The notes under the pieces: generated by a model
What the model saw: only the letters and a program-made list of their open reading frames with translations
Told to the model about the DNA's origin: nothing
Database searches by the model: none
Assembly: GCA_047626725.1 (NCBI GenBank)
Contig: JBLHSG010000019.1
Location: forward strand, 1-64,000
Direction: 5' to 3'
From: Ascidiaceihabitans sp034111945
GTDB taxonomy: Bacteria > Pseudomonadota > Alphaproteobacteria > Rhodobacterales > Rhodobacteraceae
DNA: 64,000 nucleotides
Shown: one piece after another, positions 16,540 through 25,830 of the stretch
Position numbering within the stretch: position 1 is the stretch's first letter
How the letters are laid out: each line of letters opens with the position of its first letter
Program-made: the position numbers and the translations under genes

Positions 16540-16555
16540 TTTATCAACTGGTAAA
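16540..16555. promoter_or_regulatory. RutR-type operator upstream of preT
   Basis: TTTATCA-AC-TGGTAAA is a 7+2+7 palindrome with one mismatch, 61 bases before the preT start. It shares 13 of its 14 arm bases with the perfect palindrome at 11880-11895, which suggests one regulator for both pyrimidine units. Confidence 0.7.
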
Positions 16556-16598
16556 ATTCGAAATATTATATTCGATGGATCACCACGTGGGCGAATGC

Positions 16599-17237
16599 CT
16601 AGTTCTTGACCAAAGCGATCAATTCCAGAACCTTTGGCCCAATTCCATCGACAATTTGCAGCACACCTTGCGGATTTGGGTGGATGCCATCTGCCTGCAT
16701 GTATTCACCTAGACTGGCAGGATCAGTGCCTGCGCCGCCCAATCCTTCAAAGAAACTTTGGAGGTACAGCGTGCCGTAGGCCTGCGACAATTCGGGGTAA
16801 ATCGCATCGAAACTGGCCTTATACTCGGGGCCATAATTGCCCGGAGCCTCCATCCCGATGACCAAAACATCAACGCCTGCGGTTTGTGCAGCAGCCAAAA
16901 TACCGTCCATATTCGCACGGCTCGCTGCCGGATCAATGCCGCGCAACAGGTCATTGCCGCCCAAGGTCACGATCATCGCATCCACATCCGGCGTGAGCGT
17001 CCACGCCGCGCGCGACAGCCCACCAGCGGTCGTATCACCGGACACACCGGCGTTGATTAACGACACGTCCATGCCCTGCGCGATCAACCAACGCTCAAGC
17101 TGCGGCACAAAACCGTCCTCGGCCTGCAACCCGTAGCCTTGGGTCAAACTGTCCCCAAGGGCAGCAATCGTCAGCGTTTGCGCCGACACAGCCGCGCCCC
17201 AAAAACTAACTACAATCGCGATAATCGCCTTGCGCAT
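16599..17237 (-). CDS. tesA: SGNH-hydrolase arylesterase/thioesterase I (TesA-like)
   Basis: A 212-residue periplasmic esterase. The signal peptide is MRKAIIAIVVSFWGAAVSAQ. All four SGNH blocks are visible: ALGDSLTQGYGL with the nucleophilic Ser, the Gly block NAGVSGDTTAGG, LGGNDLLRG with the Asn, and DGIHPNPQG with the Asp-His pair. Members hydrolyse acyl-CoA, aryl esters or lysophospholipids. It is divergent from the ybbA-ybbP pair 51 bases away, the arrangement known from E. coli. Confidence 0.9.
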   Translation of the reverse strand: MRKAIIAIVVSFWGAAVSAQTLTIAALGDSLTQGYGLQAEDGFVPQLERWLIAQGMDVSLINAGVSGDTTAGGLSRAAWTLTPDVDAMIVTLGGNDLLRGIDPAASRANMDGILAAAQTAGVDVLVIGMEAPGNYGPEYKASFDAIYPELSQAYGTLYLQSFFEGLGGAGTDPASLGEYMQADGIHPNPQGVLQIVDGIGPKVLELIALVKN

Positions 17238-17288
17238 CTTGATCCAACCTCCATATCCAATCGTAACCCCTAATAAAGGCGCCTTTAT

Positions 17289-17981
17289 ATGACCGATCCA
17301 GTCCTTGCCCTAAAAGATGTGGCGCTGTCCCTAGATGGCAACGCCGGAAGGGTCGATATTTTGCATGGTATCACGCTTGAGATTGCGCGCGGTGAAACAG
17401 TTGGGCTGATCGGGCCATCGGGGTCCGGAAAATCATCGCTGCTGATGTTGATGGGCGGACTGGAACAGGCAACTGGCGGGCATATTGATGCGCTTGGCCA
17501 CGATCTAACCGCAATGAACGAAGACGCGCTGGCCCGATTCCGGCGCGATCACATGGGCGTTGTGTTTCAATCCTTCCACCTGATCCCGACAATGACAGCG
17601 CTAGAAAACGTTGCCACGCCGCTAGAATTGGCAGGGGTTCGGGATGCGTTTGACCGTGCAAATGCCGAACTTGAGGCCGTTGGCCTAGGGCACCGCGCCG
17701 ATCACTATCCTTCGCAAATGTCTGGCGGCGAACAACAGCGCGTCGCGTTGGCCCGTGCCTCTGTGACGCGTCCAAAAATCTTGTTGGCGGATGAACCAAC
17801 GGGCAATCTGGACGGGACCAATGGCAACGCGATTATGGATTTGCTGTTTGGTCTGCGCGACAAACACGGGGCGACGCTGGTGTTGGTCACCCACTCGAAT
17901 GCCTTGGCGCAACGCTGTGATCGCGTGATCCGGCTGGCCGACGGTCATATCGCCCCACAGCAGCAGGCCGCCGCAGAATGA
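17289..17981 (+). CDS. ybbA: ABC transporter ATP-binding protein, YbbA/LolD type
   Basis: A 230-residue ATPase of the MacB/LolD group. Walker A GPSGSGKSS, Q-loop in VVFQSFHLIPTM, signature MSGGEQQRVALARA, Walker B ILLADEPTGNLDG and switch His in VLVTHSNALA are present. It overlaps the permease gene by four bases (ATGA), so the two are coupled. The complex is thought to act on envelope substrates; the real substrate is unknown. It is divergent from tesA. Confidence 0.9.
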   Translation: MTDPVLALKDVALSLDGNAGRVDILHGITLEIARGETVGLIGPSGSGKSSLLMLMGGLEQATGGHIDALGHDLTAMNEDALARFRRDHMGVVFQSFHLIPTMTALENVATPLELAGVRDAFDRANAELEAVGLGHRADHYPSQMSGGEQQRVALARASVTRPKILLADEPTGNLDGTNGNAIMDLLFGLRDKHGATLVLVTHSNALAQRCDRVIRLADGHIAPQQQAAAE

Positions 17982-20506
17982 GCATCGCCATAGCTGCCCG
18001 ATTTGCCCGACGTGAACTGCGTGGCGGGCTACGTGGGTTTCGTATTTTCCTCGCCTGCCTTGCGCTAGGTGTTGCTGCAATTGCCGCTGTTGGATCCGTA
18101 CGCATCGCCATCGAAAACGGTCTGGAACGCGAAGGCGCGGCAATTCTGGGCGGCGACGCCGAACTGGAACTAACCTACCGGTTTGCCAGCCCCGAAGAAC
18201 GTCAATGGATGGCCGACAATGCGCGCGTCGTGTCCGAAATCGTCGATTTCCGATCAATGGCAGTGGTTGGAACCGGCGATCAAACAGAACGTGGTCTGAC
18301 GCAAATCAAAGCAATCGATAATCTGTATCCGCTGATCGGGACCGTGACCCTATCACCCGACATACCGTTAGAGAACGCGTTGGCGGATCAGGATGGGCTG
18401 CCCGGTGCTGTGATGGAACGGGTTTTGATTGATCGGCTAGCATTGGAAATCAATGATACCTTTCGACTGGGCACACAGACCTTTCGACTGACCGCAGCCT
18501 TGATGCGCGAACCGGATGGCGCAGCTGGCGGGTTTAACCTCGGCCCACGAACGATCGTACGCACACCGTCGCTAGAAAATTCATCCCTGCTGTCATCAGG
18601 CACATTGTTCAGCACAAAATACCGCCTTGATCTGGACGAGGGCGCAGACCTAGCCGCCCTGGAATCCGACGCGCGTAAGCGGTTTGAAAACAGCGGCTTG
18701 CGGTGGACGGACGCGCGTAACGGCGCACCAAACGTCGCCGCATTTGTGAACCGACTGGGTGCATTTTTGGTGCTGGTCGGATTGTCAGGATTGGCCGTTG
18801 GCGGCGTCGGCGTGTCCGCTGCAGTGCGCGCCTATCTGGCAGACAAAACCAACGTCATCGCAACCCTGCGCACGCTTGGGGCCGAACGGCGCACAATCTT
18901 TCAAACCTACTTTATCCAGATCGGGATTTTGTCACTGATAGGCATCACGATTGGCTTGGTCCTTGGGGGACTTGTCCCCGTTTTGTTGGCCCCGCTGATC
19001 GAAGCACGCTTGCCAATTCCCGCCAGCTTTGCGATCTATCCCGCCCCCTTGGCCGAGGCTGCGATTTACGGGTTGCTGACCGCCTTTATCTTTACCCTAT
19101 GGCCACTTGCACGGGCCGAAGACGTGCGGGCTGCAACCTTGTTTCGTGATGCTTTGACCGCATCGAAACTGCTGCCACCACTGCGCTATCTGATTGTCAT
19201 TGCCATCGCACTTGCCGCCCTGATCGGGTTGGCGGCGTGGTTTTCCGGCACGTGGCAACTGACGCTTTGGACGGCAGGCGGCATCGGGTTTTCGCTGGCT
19301 ATTCTTACGCTTGCCTCAGTGCTTATTCGCTGGGCGTCGCGGCGCGGTGGGCGTTTGTCAAAAGGTCGCCCTGCATTGCGTTGGGCGCTAGCTTCGATTT
19401 CTGGCCCACGCGAAGGGGCGGCATCTGTCGTGCTTTCCCTTGGTCTTGGTCTGTCAGTTTTGGCAGCAGTCGGACAGATTGATGGCAACCTGCGAAACGC
19501 TATTTCAGGCAACTTACCAGACGTCGCGCCATCCTATTTTTTCGTCGACATTCAACGCGACCAAATGGCGGGATACACTGAACGTCTCGAAAACGATCCA
19601 GCCGTGCGCCGCATCGACAGCGCACCCATGCTGCGCGGCGTCATCACACTGATTAACGGAAAACCAGCCAAGGAAACTGGCGGCGATCATTGGGTGCTGC
19701 AAGGCGACCGCGGCGTGACCTATTCCGTTGATCCCGGCGAAAACACCCGCATCACCGCAGGCAGTTGGTGGGCCGCAGATTACACAGGTCCGCCCCTAAT
19801 CAGTTTCGCCGCCGAAGAGGCCGAAGAAATGGGCTTAAGCCTTGGCGACACCCTAACCATCAACGTTTTGGGACGTGATATTGTCGGCACAATATCATCC
19901 TTTCGCGAGGTGGATTTTTCGACAGCTGGCATCGGATTTATTCTGACGATGAACCCCGCGGCACTGGCCGGTGCGCCGCACAGCTTCATATCAACGGTCT
20001 ATGCTGAACCCGAAGCAGAGGCGCAAATCTTGCGCGATCTGGCACAACAATTCCCCAACATCACGGCCATTCGCGTCCGAGATGCGATCGACCGTGTCGC
20101 TGATATTTTGTCCGGTTTGGCGGCGGCCACGTCCTATGGCGCTGCGGCGACTTTGTTGACAGGATTTCTGGTTTTGATCGGGGCGGCGGCGGCGGGCACC
20201 AATGCGCGCACTTACGAAGCAGCCGTTTTAAAAACGCTGGGGGCCACACGCCAACGCATTCTGCTTAGCTTTGCGTTGCGTGCCGCGTTGCTGGGATTTG
20301 CCGCTGGTTTGGTTGCTTTGGCGGCAGGAATTATGGGCGGATGGGCTGTCAGTAGTTTTGTGATGGACATTGATTACGCGATCATCTGGCCATCAGCTTT
20401 GGCCATTATTGCCGGTGGCGTTATCGCAACTTTGATCGCTGGCCTCGCCTTTGCATGGGGTCCACTTACCGCCCGTCCTGCACAAGTTTTACGAGGCAAA
20501 GAATGA
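17978..20506 (+). CDS. ybbP: ABC transporter permease, FtsX family (YbbP-like)
   Basis: An 842-residue inner-membrane protein with two FtsX domains. There is one N-terminal span (FRIFLACLALGVAAIAAVGS), a large periplasmic domain, a block of four or more spans around residues 260-500, a second periplasmic domain, and a last block of three spans near residues 715-830. This is the usual YbbP plan. The cytoplasmic coupling sequence (TLGAERRTIFQTYF) recurs near the end as TLGATRQRILLSFALR. It is coupled to ybbA and to the next gene by four-base overlaps. Confidence 0.9.
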   Translation: MSIAIAARFARRELRGGLRGFRIFLACLALGVAAIAAVGSVRIAIENGLEREGAAILGGDAELELTYRFASPEERQWMADNARVVSEIVDFRSMAVVGTGDQTERGLTQIKAIDNLYPLIGTVTLSPDIPLENALADQDGLPGAVMERVLIDRLALEINDTFRLGTQTFRLTAALMREPDGAAGGFNLGPRTIVRTPSLENSSLLSSGTLFSTKYRLDLDEGADLAALESDARKRFENSGLRWTDARNGAPNVAAFVNRLGAFLVLVGLSGLAVGGVGVSAAVRAYLADKTNVIATLRTLGAERRTIFQTYFIQIGILSLIGITIGLVLGGLVPVLLAPLIEARLPIPASFAIYPAPLAEAAIYGLLTAFIFTLWPLARAEDVRAATLFRDALTASKLLPPLRYLIVIAIALAALIGLAAWFSGTWQLTLWTAGGIGFSLAILTLASVLIRWASRRGGRLSKGRPALRWALASISGPREGAASVVLSLGLGLSVLAAVGQIDGNLRNAISGNLPDVAPSYFFVDIQRDQMAGYTERLENDPAVRRIDSAPMLRGVITLINGKPAKETGGDHWVLQGDRGVTYSVDPGENTRITAGSWWAADYTGPPLISFAAEEAEEMGLSLGDTLTINVLGRDIVGTISSFREVDFSTAGIGFILTMNPAALAGAPHSFISTVYAEPEAEAQILRDLAQQFPNITAIRVRDAIDRVADILSGLAAATSYGAAATLLTGFLVLIGAAAAGTNARTYEAAVLKTLGATRQRILLSFALRAALLGFAAGLVALAAGIMGGWAVSSFVMDIDYAIIWPSALAIIAGGVIATLIAGLAFAWGPLTARPAQVLRGKE

Positions 20507-21069
20507 CTGACCCTTATTTTTTTGGCTATGGCAGTCTGGTCAATCAAGACACCCATATTTACCCGAACGCGCGCCATGCCACGTTAAAAGACTGGCGGCG
20601 CGCATGGGTGCGTACTGATGTGCGTGACGTCGTATTCCTGACCGCCGTTCCAGCAATAGGCCACCAGATTGATGGCTTGATCGCTGCCGTTCCAGATGCG
20701 GATTGGGCTGCTCTTGATCTGCGCGAAGGGGGGTATCAACGGGTATCTTCGGACGGAAAAGTCGGCCATGTCGGCGATCCTGTTCGCGAAATTGCGCATT
20801 ACGCTGTTGCCGCAACTGACATGCGCAATGACGGGCAACACGTCATTTTGCTGAGCTATCTGGATGTGGTTGTGCAGGGATATCTGCGTGAATTTGGTGA
20901 GGCCGGAGTGCAGGCGTTTTTTGACACGACAGATGGTTGGGATACGCCCATTTTGAACGACCGCACAGTGCCAAAATATCCGCGTGCGCAAGTTTTAAGC
21001 GAGAGTGAAACGCAATTGGTCGACCAACATTTGACGCGACTATCGGCGCGCGTGCAGCAAGGTCATTAG
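20503..21069 (+). CDS. Gamma-glutamylcyclotransferase-like protein
   Basis: A 188-residue cytoplasmic protein of the gamma-glutamylcyclotransferase/AIG2-like fold, shown by the opening PYFFGYGSLVN. Such enzymes release 5-oxoproline from gamma-glutamyl peptides or glutathione; the acidic catalytic residue cannot be placed with confidence. The ATG at 20503 overlaps the ybbP stop by four bases, so it is the third gene of that operon. Its 3' end overlaps the convergent MATE gene by 30 bases. Confidence 0.75.
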   Translation: MTDPYFFGYGSLVNQDTHIYPNARHATLKDWRRAWVRTDVRDVVFLTAVPAIGHQIDGLIAAVPDADWAALDLREGGYQRVSSDGKVGHVGDPVREIAHYAVAATDMRNDGQHVILLSYLDVVVQGYLREFGEAGVQAFFDTTDGWDTPILNDRTVPKYPRAQVLSESETQLVDQHLTRLSARVQQGH

Positions 21070-22431
21070 GCGTCCCTGACGTTCGAATGGGCCCTGCCCG
21101 TCGTCGTCACCACCTGATTTAATTACGCCCACAGCCAACCACCACGCGATGCAGCCAAACATCACGCCTGCCGCTGCTTGCCCGATCATCACCCCTGCCG
21201 CGCCAAAGAAATACGCGCCGATCATAACTGCGGGAATCATCGCAACCGTGTTGCGCCCCCAGTTTAACCAGGTCGAATAAAACGGGTGCCCTAGGTTGTT
21301 GAATGCCGCGTTACTGACGAACAAAACACCGTTGAAAAAGAACGCCAGTGCCAATGGGCCGCAGAACAGGAATATCAATTCTAGCGTCAGGCCATCGGCG
21401 CTGAACAAGGCCGCGATTTGCGCACGCAGTACGAACAAAGTTAGGGTCACAACAACGATCACGATGGCGGTGAACAGTAGGGCCGCATTGAATCCTGCGC
21501 GCACACGACCGAAATCTTTGGCTCCGAAATTCTGGCCGATAATGGGGCCAACCGCGCCAGATGATGCGAAGATAATCCCAAAGGCGACGGGGGTTAATCG
21601 CCCGACAATTGCCATGCCCGCAATCGCGTCTTCGCCGTATTGCGCCATAGATCTGGTGACAAACGCCTGCCCGATCGGGGTGGCCAATTGCGTTAGGATT
21701 GCTGGCAGTGCAATCGCGAGAATAGGGCGAAAATCGCGTTGCAAACTGCCTATATCAGGGCGCACGATACCGCCGTGATGGCGAATGATTGGCAGCAGAG
21801 ATGTGCTTGCAATGACCAGCCGCGCGGCCACTGACGCAAGGGCCGCACCCGTCAGTTCCAAATCAAGCGCAAAGATCAGAATCGGGTCCAGAACCGCATT
21901 CACAATCGCCCCGTAAATCGTGGCCATCATCGCACGACGCGCATCGCCGTACGCGCGCAAAACCGCGCCGCCCATCATTCCGATCACCAAAAACGGTAGC
22001 GACGGCACAACGATGCGCAGGTAGCTTTCGGCCAGATCGGCGGTGTGGCCGGTTGCCCCCAACATCTCGACCGCGGGGCGGACATTGAGCCAGACAAGCC
22101 CTGCAAATATCGCACTGAAAAAGACACCAAACGTCAGGCCCGTCGCAGTCCGGGCACGAGCCAATGCGTGATCCCCAGCGCCTAGGCTGCGCGCCACAAT
22201 TGCACCCACAGCAATGGCCATTCCGATACCAAAACAGGTGGTGAAAAACAGCACGGCACCAGCATAGCCAACAGCCGCTGCCAGTTCGGATTTGCCCAGC
22301 ATCGAGATGAAAATCATATCGACAAAATCGACCAAGAACACCGCCATCAACCCCACCGAAGAGGTCAAGGACATGACGCTAACATGCTTGAATAAATTGC
22401 CGCTTAGAAACTTGGCCTGTGCGTCGCTCAT
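21040..22431 (-). CDS. MATE-family efflux transporter
   Basis: A 463-residue inner-membrane antiporter with about 12 spans in two related halves, as in the MATE family, which exports cationic drugs or metabolites using Na+ or H+. The N-terminal half has VFLVDFVDMIFISMLGKSEL and GIGMAIAVGAIVARSLGAGD; the second half repeats the pattern at IAIVGRLTPVAFG-like sequence and GPIIGQNFGAKDFGR. It follows gltX on the same strand after a structured 85-base spacer. The substrate cannot be told. Confidence 0.9.
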   Translation of the reverse strand: MSDAQAKFLSGNLFKHVSVMSLTSSVGLMAVFLVDFVDMIFISMLGKSELAAAVGYAGAVLFFTTCFGIGMAIAVGAIVARSLGAGDHALARARTATGLTFGVFFSAIFAGLVWLNVRPAVEMLGATGHTADLAESYLRIVVPSLPFLVIGMMGGAVLRAYGDARRAMMATIYGAIVNAVLDPILIFALDLELTGAALASVAARLVIASTSLLPIIRHHGGIVRPDIGSLQRDFRPILAIALPAILTQLATPIGQAFVTRSMAQYGEDAIAGMAIVGRLTPVAFGIIFASSGAVGPIIGQNFGAKDFGRVRAGFNAALLFTAIVIVVVTLTLFVLRAQIAALFSADGLTLELIFLFCGPLALAFFFNGVLFVSNAAFNNLGHPFYSTWLNWGRNTVAMIPAVMIGAYFFGAAGVMIGQAAAGVMFGCIAWWLAVGVIKSGGDDDGQGPFERQGRLMTLLHARR

Positions 22432-22449
22432 CGCGGGTCCCTTTCGAAT

Positions 22450-22503
22450 TTCTGACGTGACACTGCCCTATGCCCCACAGGGCAAAGAACAGATACGTCA
22501 GAA
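22450..22503. repeat. Two nested inverted repeats between gltX and the MATE gene
   Basis: The outer perfect arms TTCTGACGT (22450-22458) and ACGTCAGAA (22495-22503) enclose an inner stem, TGCCCT (22464-22469) with AGGGCA (22479-22484). No T-run is seen in either direction. It may be a gltX terminator or processing site, or a leader element for the MATE gene. Confidence 0.55.
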
Positions 22504-22516
22504 CAATCCGGTCAGG

Positions 22517-23839
22517 TTAGCGCGCTTTGATGACTTGCAACAGCGGCATAACGCCAGACATGTCAGGACCGTGGCTTTGGCCCGTCAGCGCCTTGCGCAG
22601 CGGCATAAACAACCCGCGCCCTTTGCGCCCTGTTGCCTCTTTTACGGCACCAGTCCAAGATTTCCATGTGCCGGTATCAAGCGGACTTTCTGGCAACAAA
22701 GCCATCGCTTGTGCGACGAATTCTTTGTCCTCGTCATCGATGTCCGGCTCTGCCCCGTCGCGGAACAATGTCCACCATGCGTCAAGATCCTTGAGCGTCG
22801 TGATGTTGTCACGCGTGACCATCCAGAACGCTTCGGCCAAATCATCAGGCACACCCAATGCGGCGATTTGATCGGCGACTTGATCCAGCGGCAAGGCTTG
22901 CAAATAGTGGCCCGTCATCGGGAACACGTCAGCGACGTCAAATTTGGTGGGTGCCGTGCCAAAGCGACCGATATCAAAGCCGTCGATCAGTTCAGCCATT
23001 TCCATGCGCAATTCGATCGGATCAGACGACCCAAGACGCGCCATGATGCTGAGCAATGCCATCGGCTGAATGCCTTGTTCGCGCAAGTCACGCAGGGCCA
23101 AGGTACCAAGACGTTTTGACAGCGCTTCGCCTTGCGGACCAGTCAGCAACGAGTGGTGGGCAAATGTCGGCGGCGTCGCGCCAAGGGCAGACATGATCTG
23201 GATTTGCGTGGCGGTGTTTGTGACGTGATCGGACCCGCGCACAACATGCGTCACGCCCATTTCGGTGTCATCAACAACAGACGCAATCGTGTACAAAACC
23301 TGCCCGTCACCACGGATCAAAACCGGGTCACTGACAGACGCCGCATCGATCGAAATGTCACCCAAAATACCGTCGTTCCATTCGATCCGTTCTTGATCCA
23401 ATTTGAAACGCCACACGCCATTGCCACGTTCGGCGCGCATGGCCTCACGCTCGGCTTCGCTTAGGCTCAACGCCGCACGATCATAGACCGGTGGCTTGCT
23501 CATGTTCAGCAGTTTTTTGCGCTTTAGATCCAGTTCGGTCGGGGTTTCGAACGCTTCGTAAAAACGGCCAATGTCGCGCAGTTTATCTGCGGCAGCGGCG
23601 TATTGTTCCAGCCGTTCGGATTGGCGTTCAACGCGGTCCCAATGCAGGCCCAACCATTCCAGATCCTGCTTAATCCCGTCTACATATTCTTCTTTTGAAC
23701 GCTCAGGATCCGTGTCGTCGATCCGCAAAATGAATTCACCCCCCGCTTTGCGCGCGATCAGGAAATTCATCAGCGCAGTGCGCAGGTTTCCAACGTGGAT
23801 ATAACCAGTGGGCGATGGGGCAAAACGAGTGGTTGTCAT
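22517..23839 (-). CDS. gltX: Glutamyl-tRNA synthetase
   Basis: A 440-residue class I synthetase that charges tRNA with glutamate. The HIGH-type motif is in APSPTGYIHVGNLRTAL and the KMSKS-type motif is EALSKRLG. It is about 30 residues shorter than the common 470-residue form and resembles the second gltX of alphaproteobacteria, where one copy often favours tRNA-Gln for later amidation. Which tRNA this copy uses cannot be told. It precedes the MATE gene on the same strand. Confidence 0.92.
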   Translation of the reverse strand: MTTTRFAPSPTGYIHVGNLRTALMNFLIARKAGGEFILRIDDTDPERSKEEYVDGIKQDLEWLGLHWDRVERQSERLEQYAAAADKLRDIGRFYEAFETPTELDLKRKKLLNMSKPPVYDRAALSLSEAEREAMRAERGNGVWRFKLDQERIEWNDGILGDISIDAASVSDPVLIRGDGQVLYTIASVVDDTEMGVTHVVRGSDHVTNTATQIQIMSALGATPPTFAHHSLLTGPQGEALSKRLGTLALRDLREQGIQPMALLSIMARLGSSDPIELRMEMAELIDGFDIGRFGTAPTKFDVADVFPMTGHYLQALPLDQVADQIAALGVPDDLAEAFWMVTRDNITTLKDLDAWWTLFRDGAEPDIDDEDKEFVAQAMALLPESPLDTGTWKSWTGAVKEATGRKGRGLFMPLRKALTGQSHGPDMSGVMPLLQVIKAR

Positions 23840-23922
23840 GAGCAGGTTCTCCTATGCGGGCTAGGTGTCAGGTTAGGTGCGATTTGTCCAGTGATCGTGG
23901 GGTAAGGTGCGCGCCCTGCGCC

Positions 23923-25581
23923 TCACTCGTTATCGCGCCAACGGTTTACAATTGGATAGCGGCGATCAAGCCAGAATGCGCCTTTGGTCAGACGCGCGCC
24001 GGGTGCAGATTGGAACCGTTTATATTCGCTGATGTAGATCAAGTGTTCGACTTTTTTCACCACATCACGGTCAAACCCTGCGGCCACACAATCGGCAACC
24101 GATGCATCATTATCGACCAACATTTCCAACAACGCGTCCAGCACCGGATAGTCCGGCAGACTATCGCTGTCTTTTTGATCATCGCGCAATTCAGCCGATG
24201 GCGGTTTGGTGATAATCCGCTCGGGAATGACCTCGCCTGCGGGGGCCATCATCCAGTCGCGGTGGTTTGAATTGCGCCAGCGGCAGGTTTCGAACACGCG
24301 GGTTTTGTACATGTCTTTGATCGGGTTATAGCCGCCAGACATGTCGCCGTAGATCGTGGCGTAGCCAACTGCGACCTCGGATTTATTGCCCGTGGTCAAC
24401 AACATGCTCCCGAATTTATTGCTCATCGCCATCAACAGCAAACCACGTAGACGCGACTGGATGTTTTCCTCGGTCAGGTCGTCCTCGTACCCTTCGAACA
24501 GCGGGGCGAGCGTGTTGGTCACCGCATCGCGCCCCTCTTTGATCGGCACGTAATTATAATTACAGCCCAGCGCGTTGGCGCAGGCTTCGGCGTCTTCCAG
24601 GCTGTCGGGGCTGGTGTATTCAGACGGCAGCATCACGCAGCGCACATTTTCGGGGCCAATCGCATCAGCAGCAATTGTCGCGACAATCGCGGAATCAATC
24701 CCGCCGGACATGCCCAACAGCACCTTTTTGAAACCCGTTTTGCGCATGTAATCGCGCAACGACAGCACCATCACGTGATAATCCTGTTCCCACGTGTCCG
24801 GTTGCTTGACCTTTTCACCGTCAATAATGCGCCAGCCATCAGTGCCGCGTTCCAGATCGACGTGGGTAATCGCGGTTTCCAGCGCAGGCATTTGTAACGC
24901 CAATGCGCCACCGGGGTTCAATGCAAACGACGCACCATCAAACACCTGATCGTCCTGACCACCCACCATGTTCAGATAGATCAGCGGCAGGCCGGTTTCG
25001 ACAACCCGCGCCACCATGATGTTCATACGGGTGTCTTGTTTGCCGCGATAGTACGGTGATCCATTCGGGATCAGCAGGAATTCAGCGCCGGTTTCAGCCA
25101 ACGTTTCGGCGACATCCTCGTGCCACGAATCCTCGCAAATCGGGCTACCGATGCGGGTGTTGCCCACACTATACGGCCCGCCCAATGGCCCTGCGTCAAA
25201 GATACGGACCTCGTCAAAAACCGTCTCATTGGGCAGGTGGTGTTTCAAAACCTTCGAGGCGATCTTGCCGCCCCGACAAATCATGTAGGCGTTATACAGC
25301 TTGCCGTCTTCGACCCATGGGCACCCGATCGCCAAGGCAGGACCGTCGGCACATTCAATCGCCAACTGTTCGACGGCGGCGATGGCAGCATTGTGAAACA
25401 CCGGCTTCATCACCAGATCCTGTGCGTTGTAGCCCGTGATGAACATCTCTGGCAGGGCCACCATATCGGCGTTTGCGGCGCGCCCTTGTTCCCACGCATC
25501 GCGGGCAAGGGCAGCATTGCCGGCAATGTCCCCCACTGTCGGGTTCAATTGGCACAGTGTTATGCGGAATGTATCGGCCAT
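23923..25581 (-). CDS. nadE: NAD+ synthetase, glutamine-dependent
   Basis: A 552-residue two-domain enzyme making NAD+ from nicotinate adenine dinucleotide. The N-terminal nitrilase-like glutaminase domain has the triad in PEMFITGYN (Glu), KHHLPN (Lys) and GSPICEDSW (Cys). The C-terminal synthetase has the PP-loop LLGMSGGIDSAI and TTGNKSEVAVGY. The length is normal for the fused form. It is divergent from the MORN gene. Confidence 0.95.
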   Translation of the reverse strand: MADTFRITLCQLNPTVGDIAGNAALARDAWEQGRAANADMVALPEMFITGYNAQDLVMKPVFHNAAIAAVEQLAIECADGPALAIGCPWVEDGKLYNAYMICRGGKIASKVLKHHLPNETVFDEVRIFDAGPLGGPYSVGNTRIGSPICEDSWHEDVAETLAETGAEFLLIPNGSPYYRGKQDTRMNIMVARVVETGLPLIYLNMVGGQDDQVFDGASFALNPGGALALQMPALETAITHVDLERGTDGWRIIDGEKVKQPDTWEQDYHVMVLSLRDYMRKTGFKKVLLGMSGGIDSAIVATIAADAIGPENVRCVMLPSEYTSPDSLEDAEACANALGCNYNYVPIKEGRDAVTNTLAPLFEGYEDDLTEENIQSRLRGLLLMAMSNKFGSMLLTTGNKSEVAVGYATIYGDMSGGYNPIKDMYKTRVFETCRWRNSNHRDWMMAPAGEVIPERIITKPPSAELRDDQKDSDSLPDYPVLDALLEMLVDNDASVADCVAAGFDRDVVKKVEHLIYISEYKRFQSAPGARLTKGAFWLDRRYPIVNRWRDNE

Positions 25582-25830
25582 TGGGGCGCTCCGATCCTAT
25601 CAGATATCAGGGTCTTAAGGCACCTATATGCGCAAGGCGAAGGGCAGAAAAGCCCTTTGAGCGATCCGCGTCAACAAGCCCAAGTTGCAAATGGCACCCC
25701 AACGCCTGCCTGCCTCAAATCATCCCGGTGAAACCCATTGCGAGGTGGCTTTGCTTCTTCTAGGCTACCCCAGCCTGCGCAGGGGGTGTGCGGGCCAAGA
25801 ATCTTAGACCACGAATTGGGCAGGTCCTAT

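Noticed and set aside
25582..25830. Possible small gene or RNA in the nadE/MORN divergent spacer
   Set aside because: The 249 bases hold only a small GGGC/GCCC hairpin near 25645 and an open frame continuous with the MORN gene that lacks the signal peptide logic; probably just promoters.
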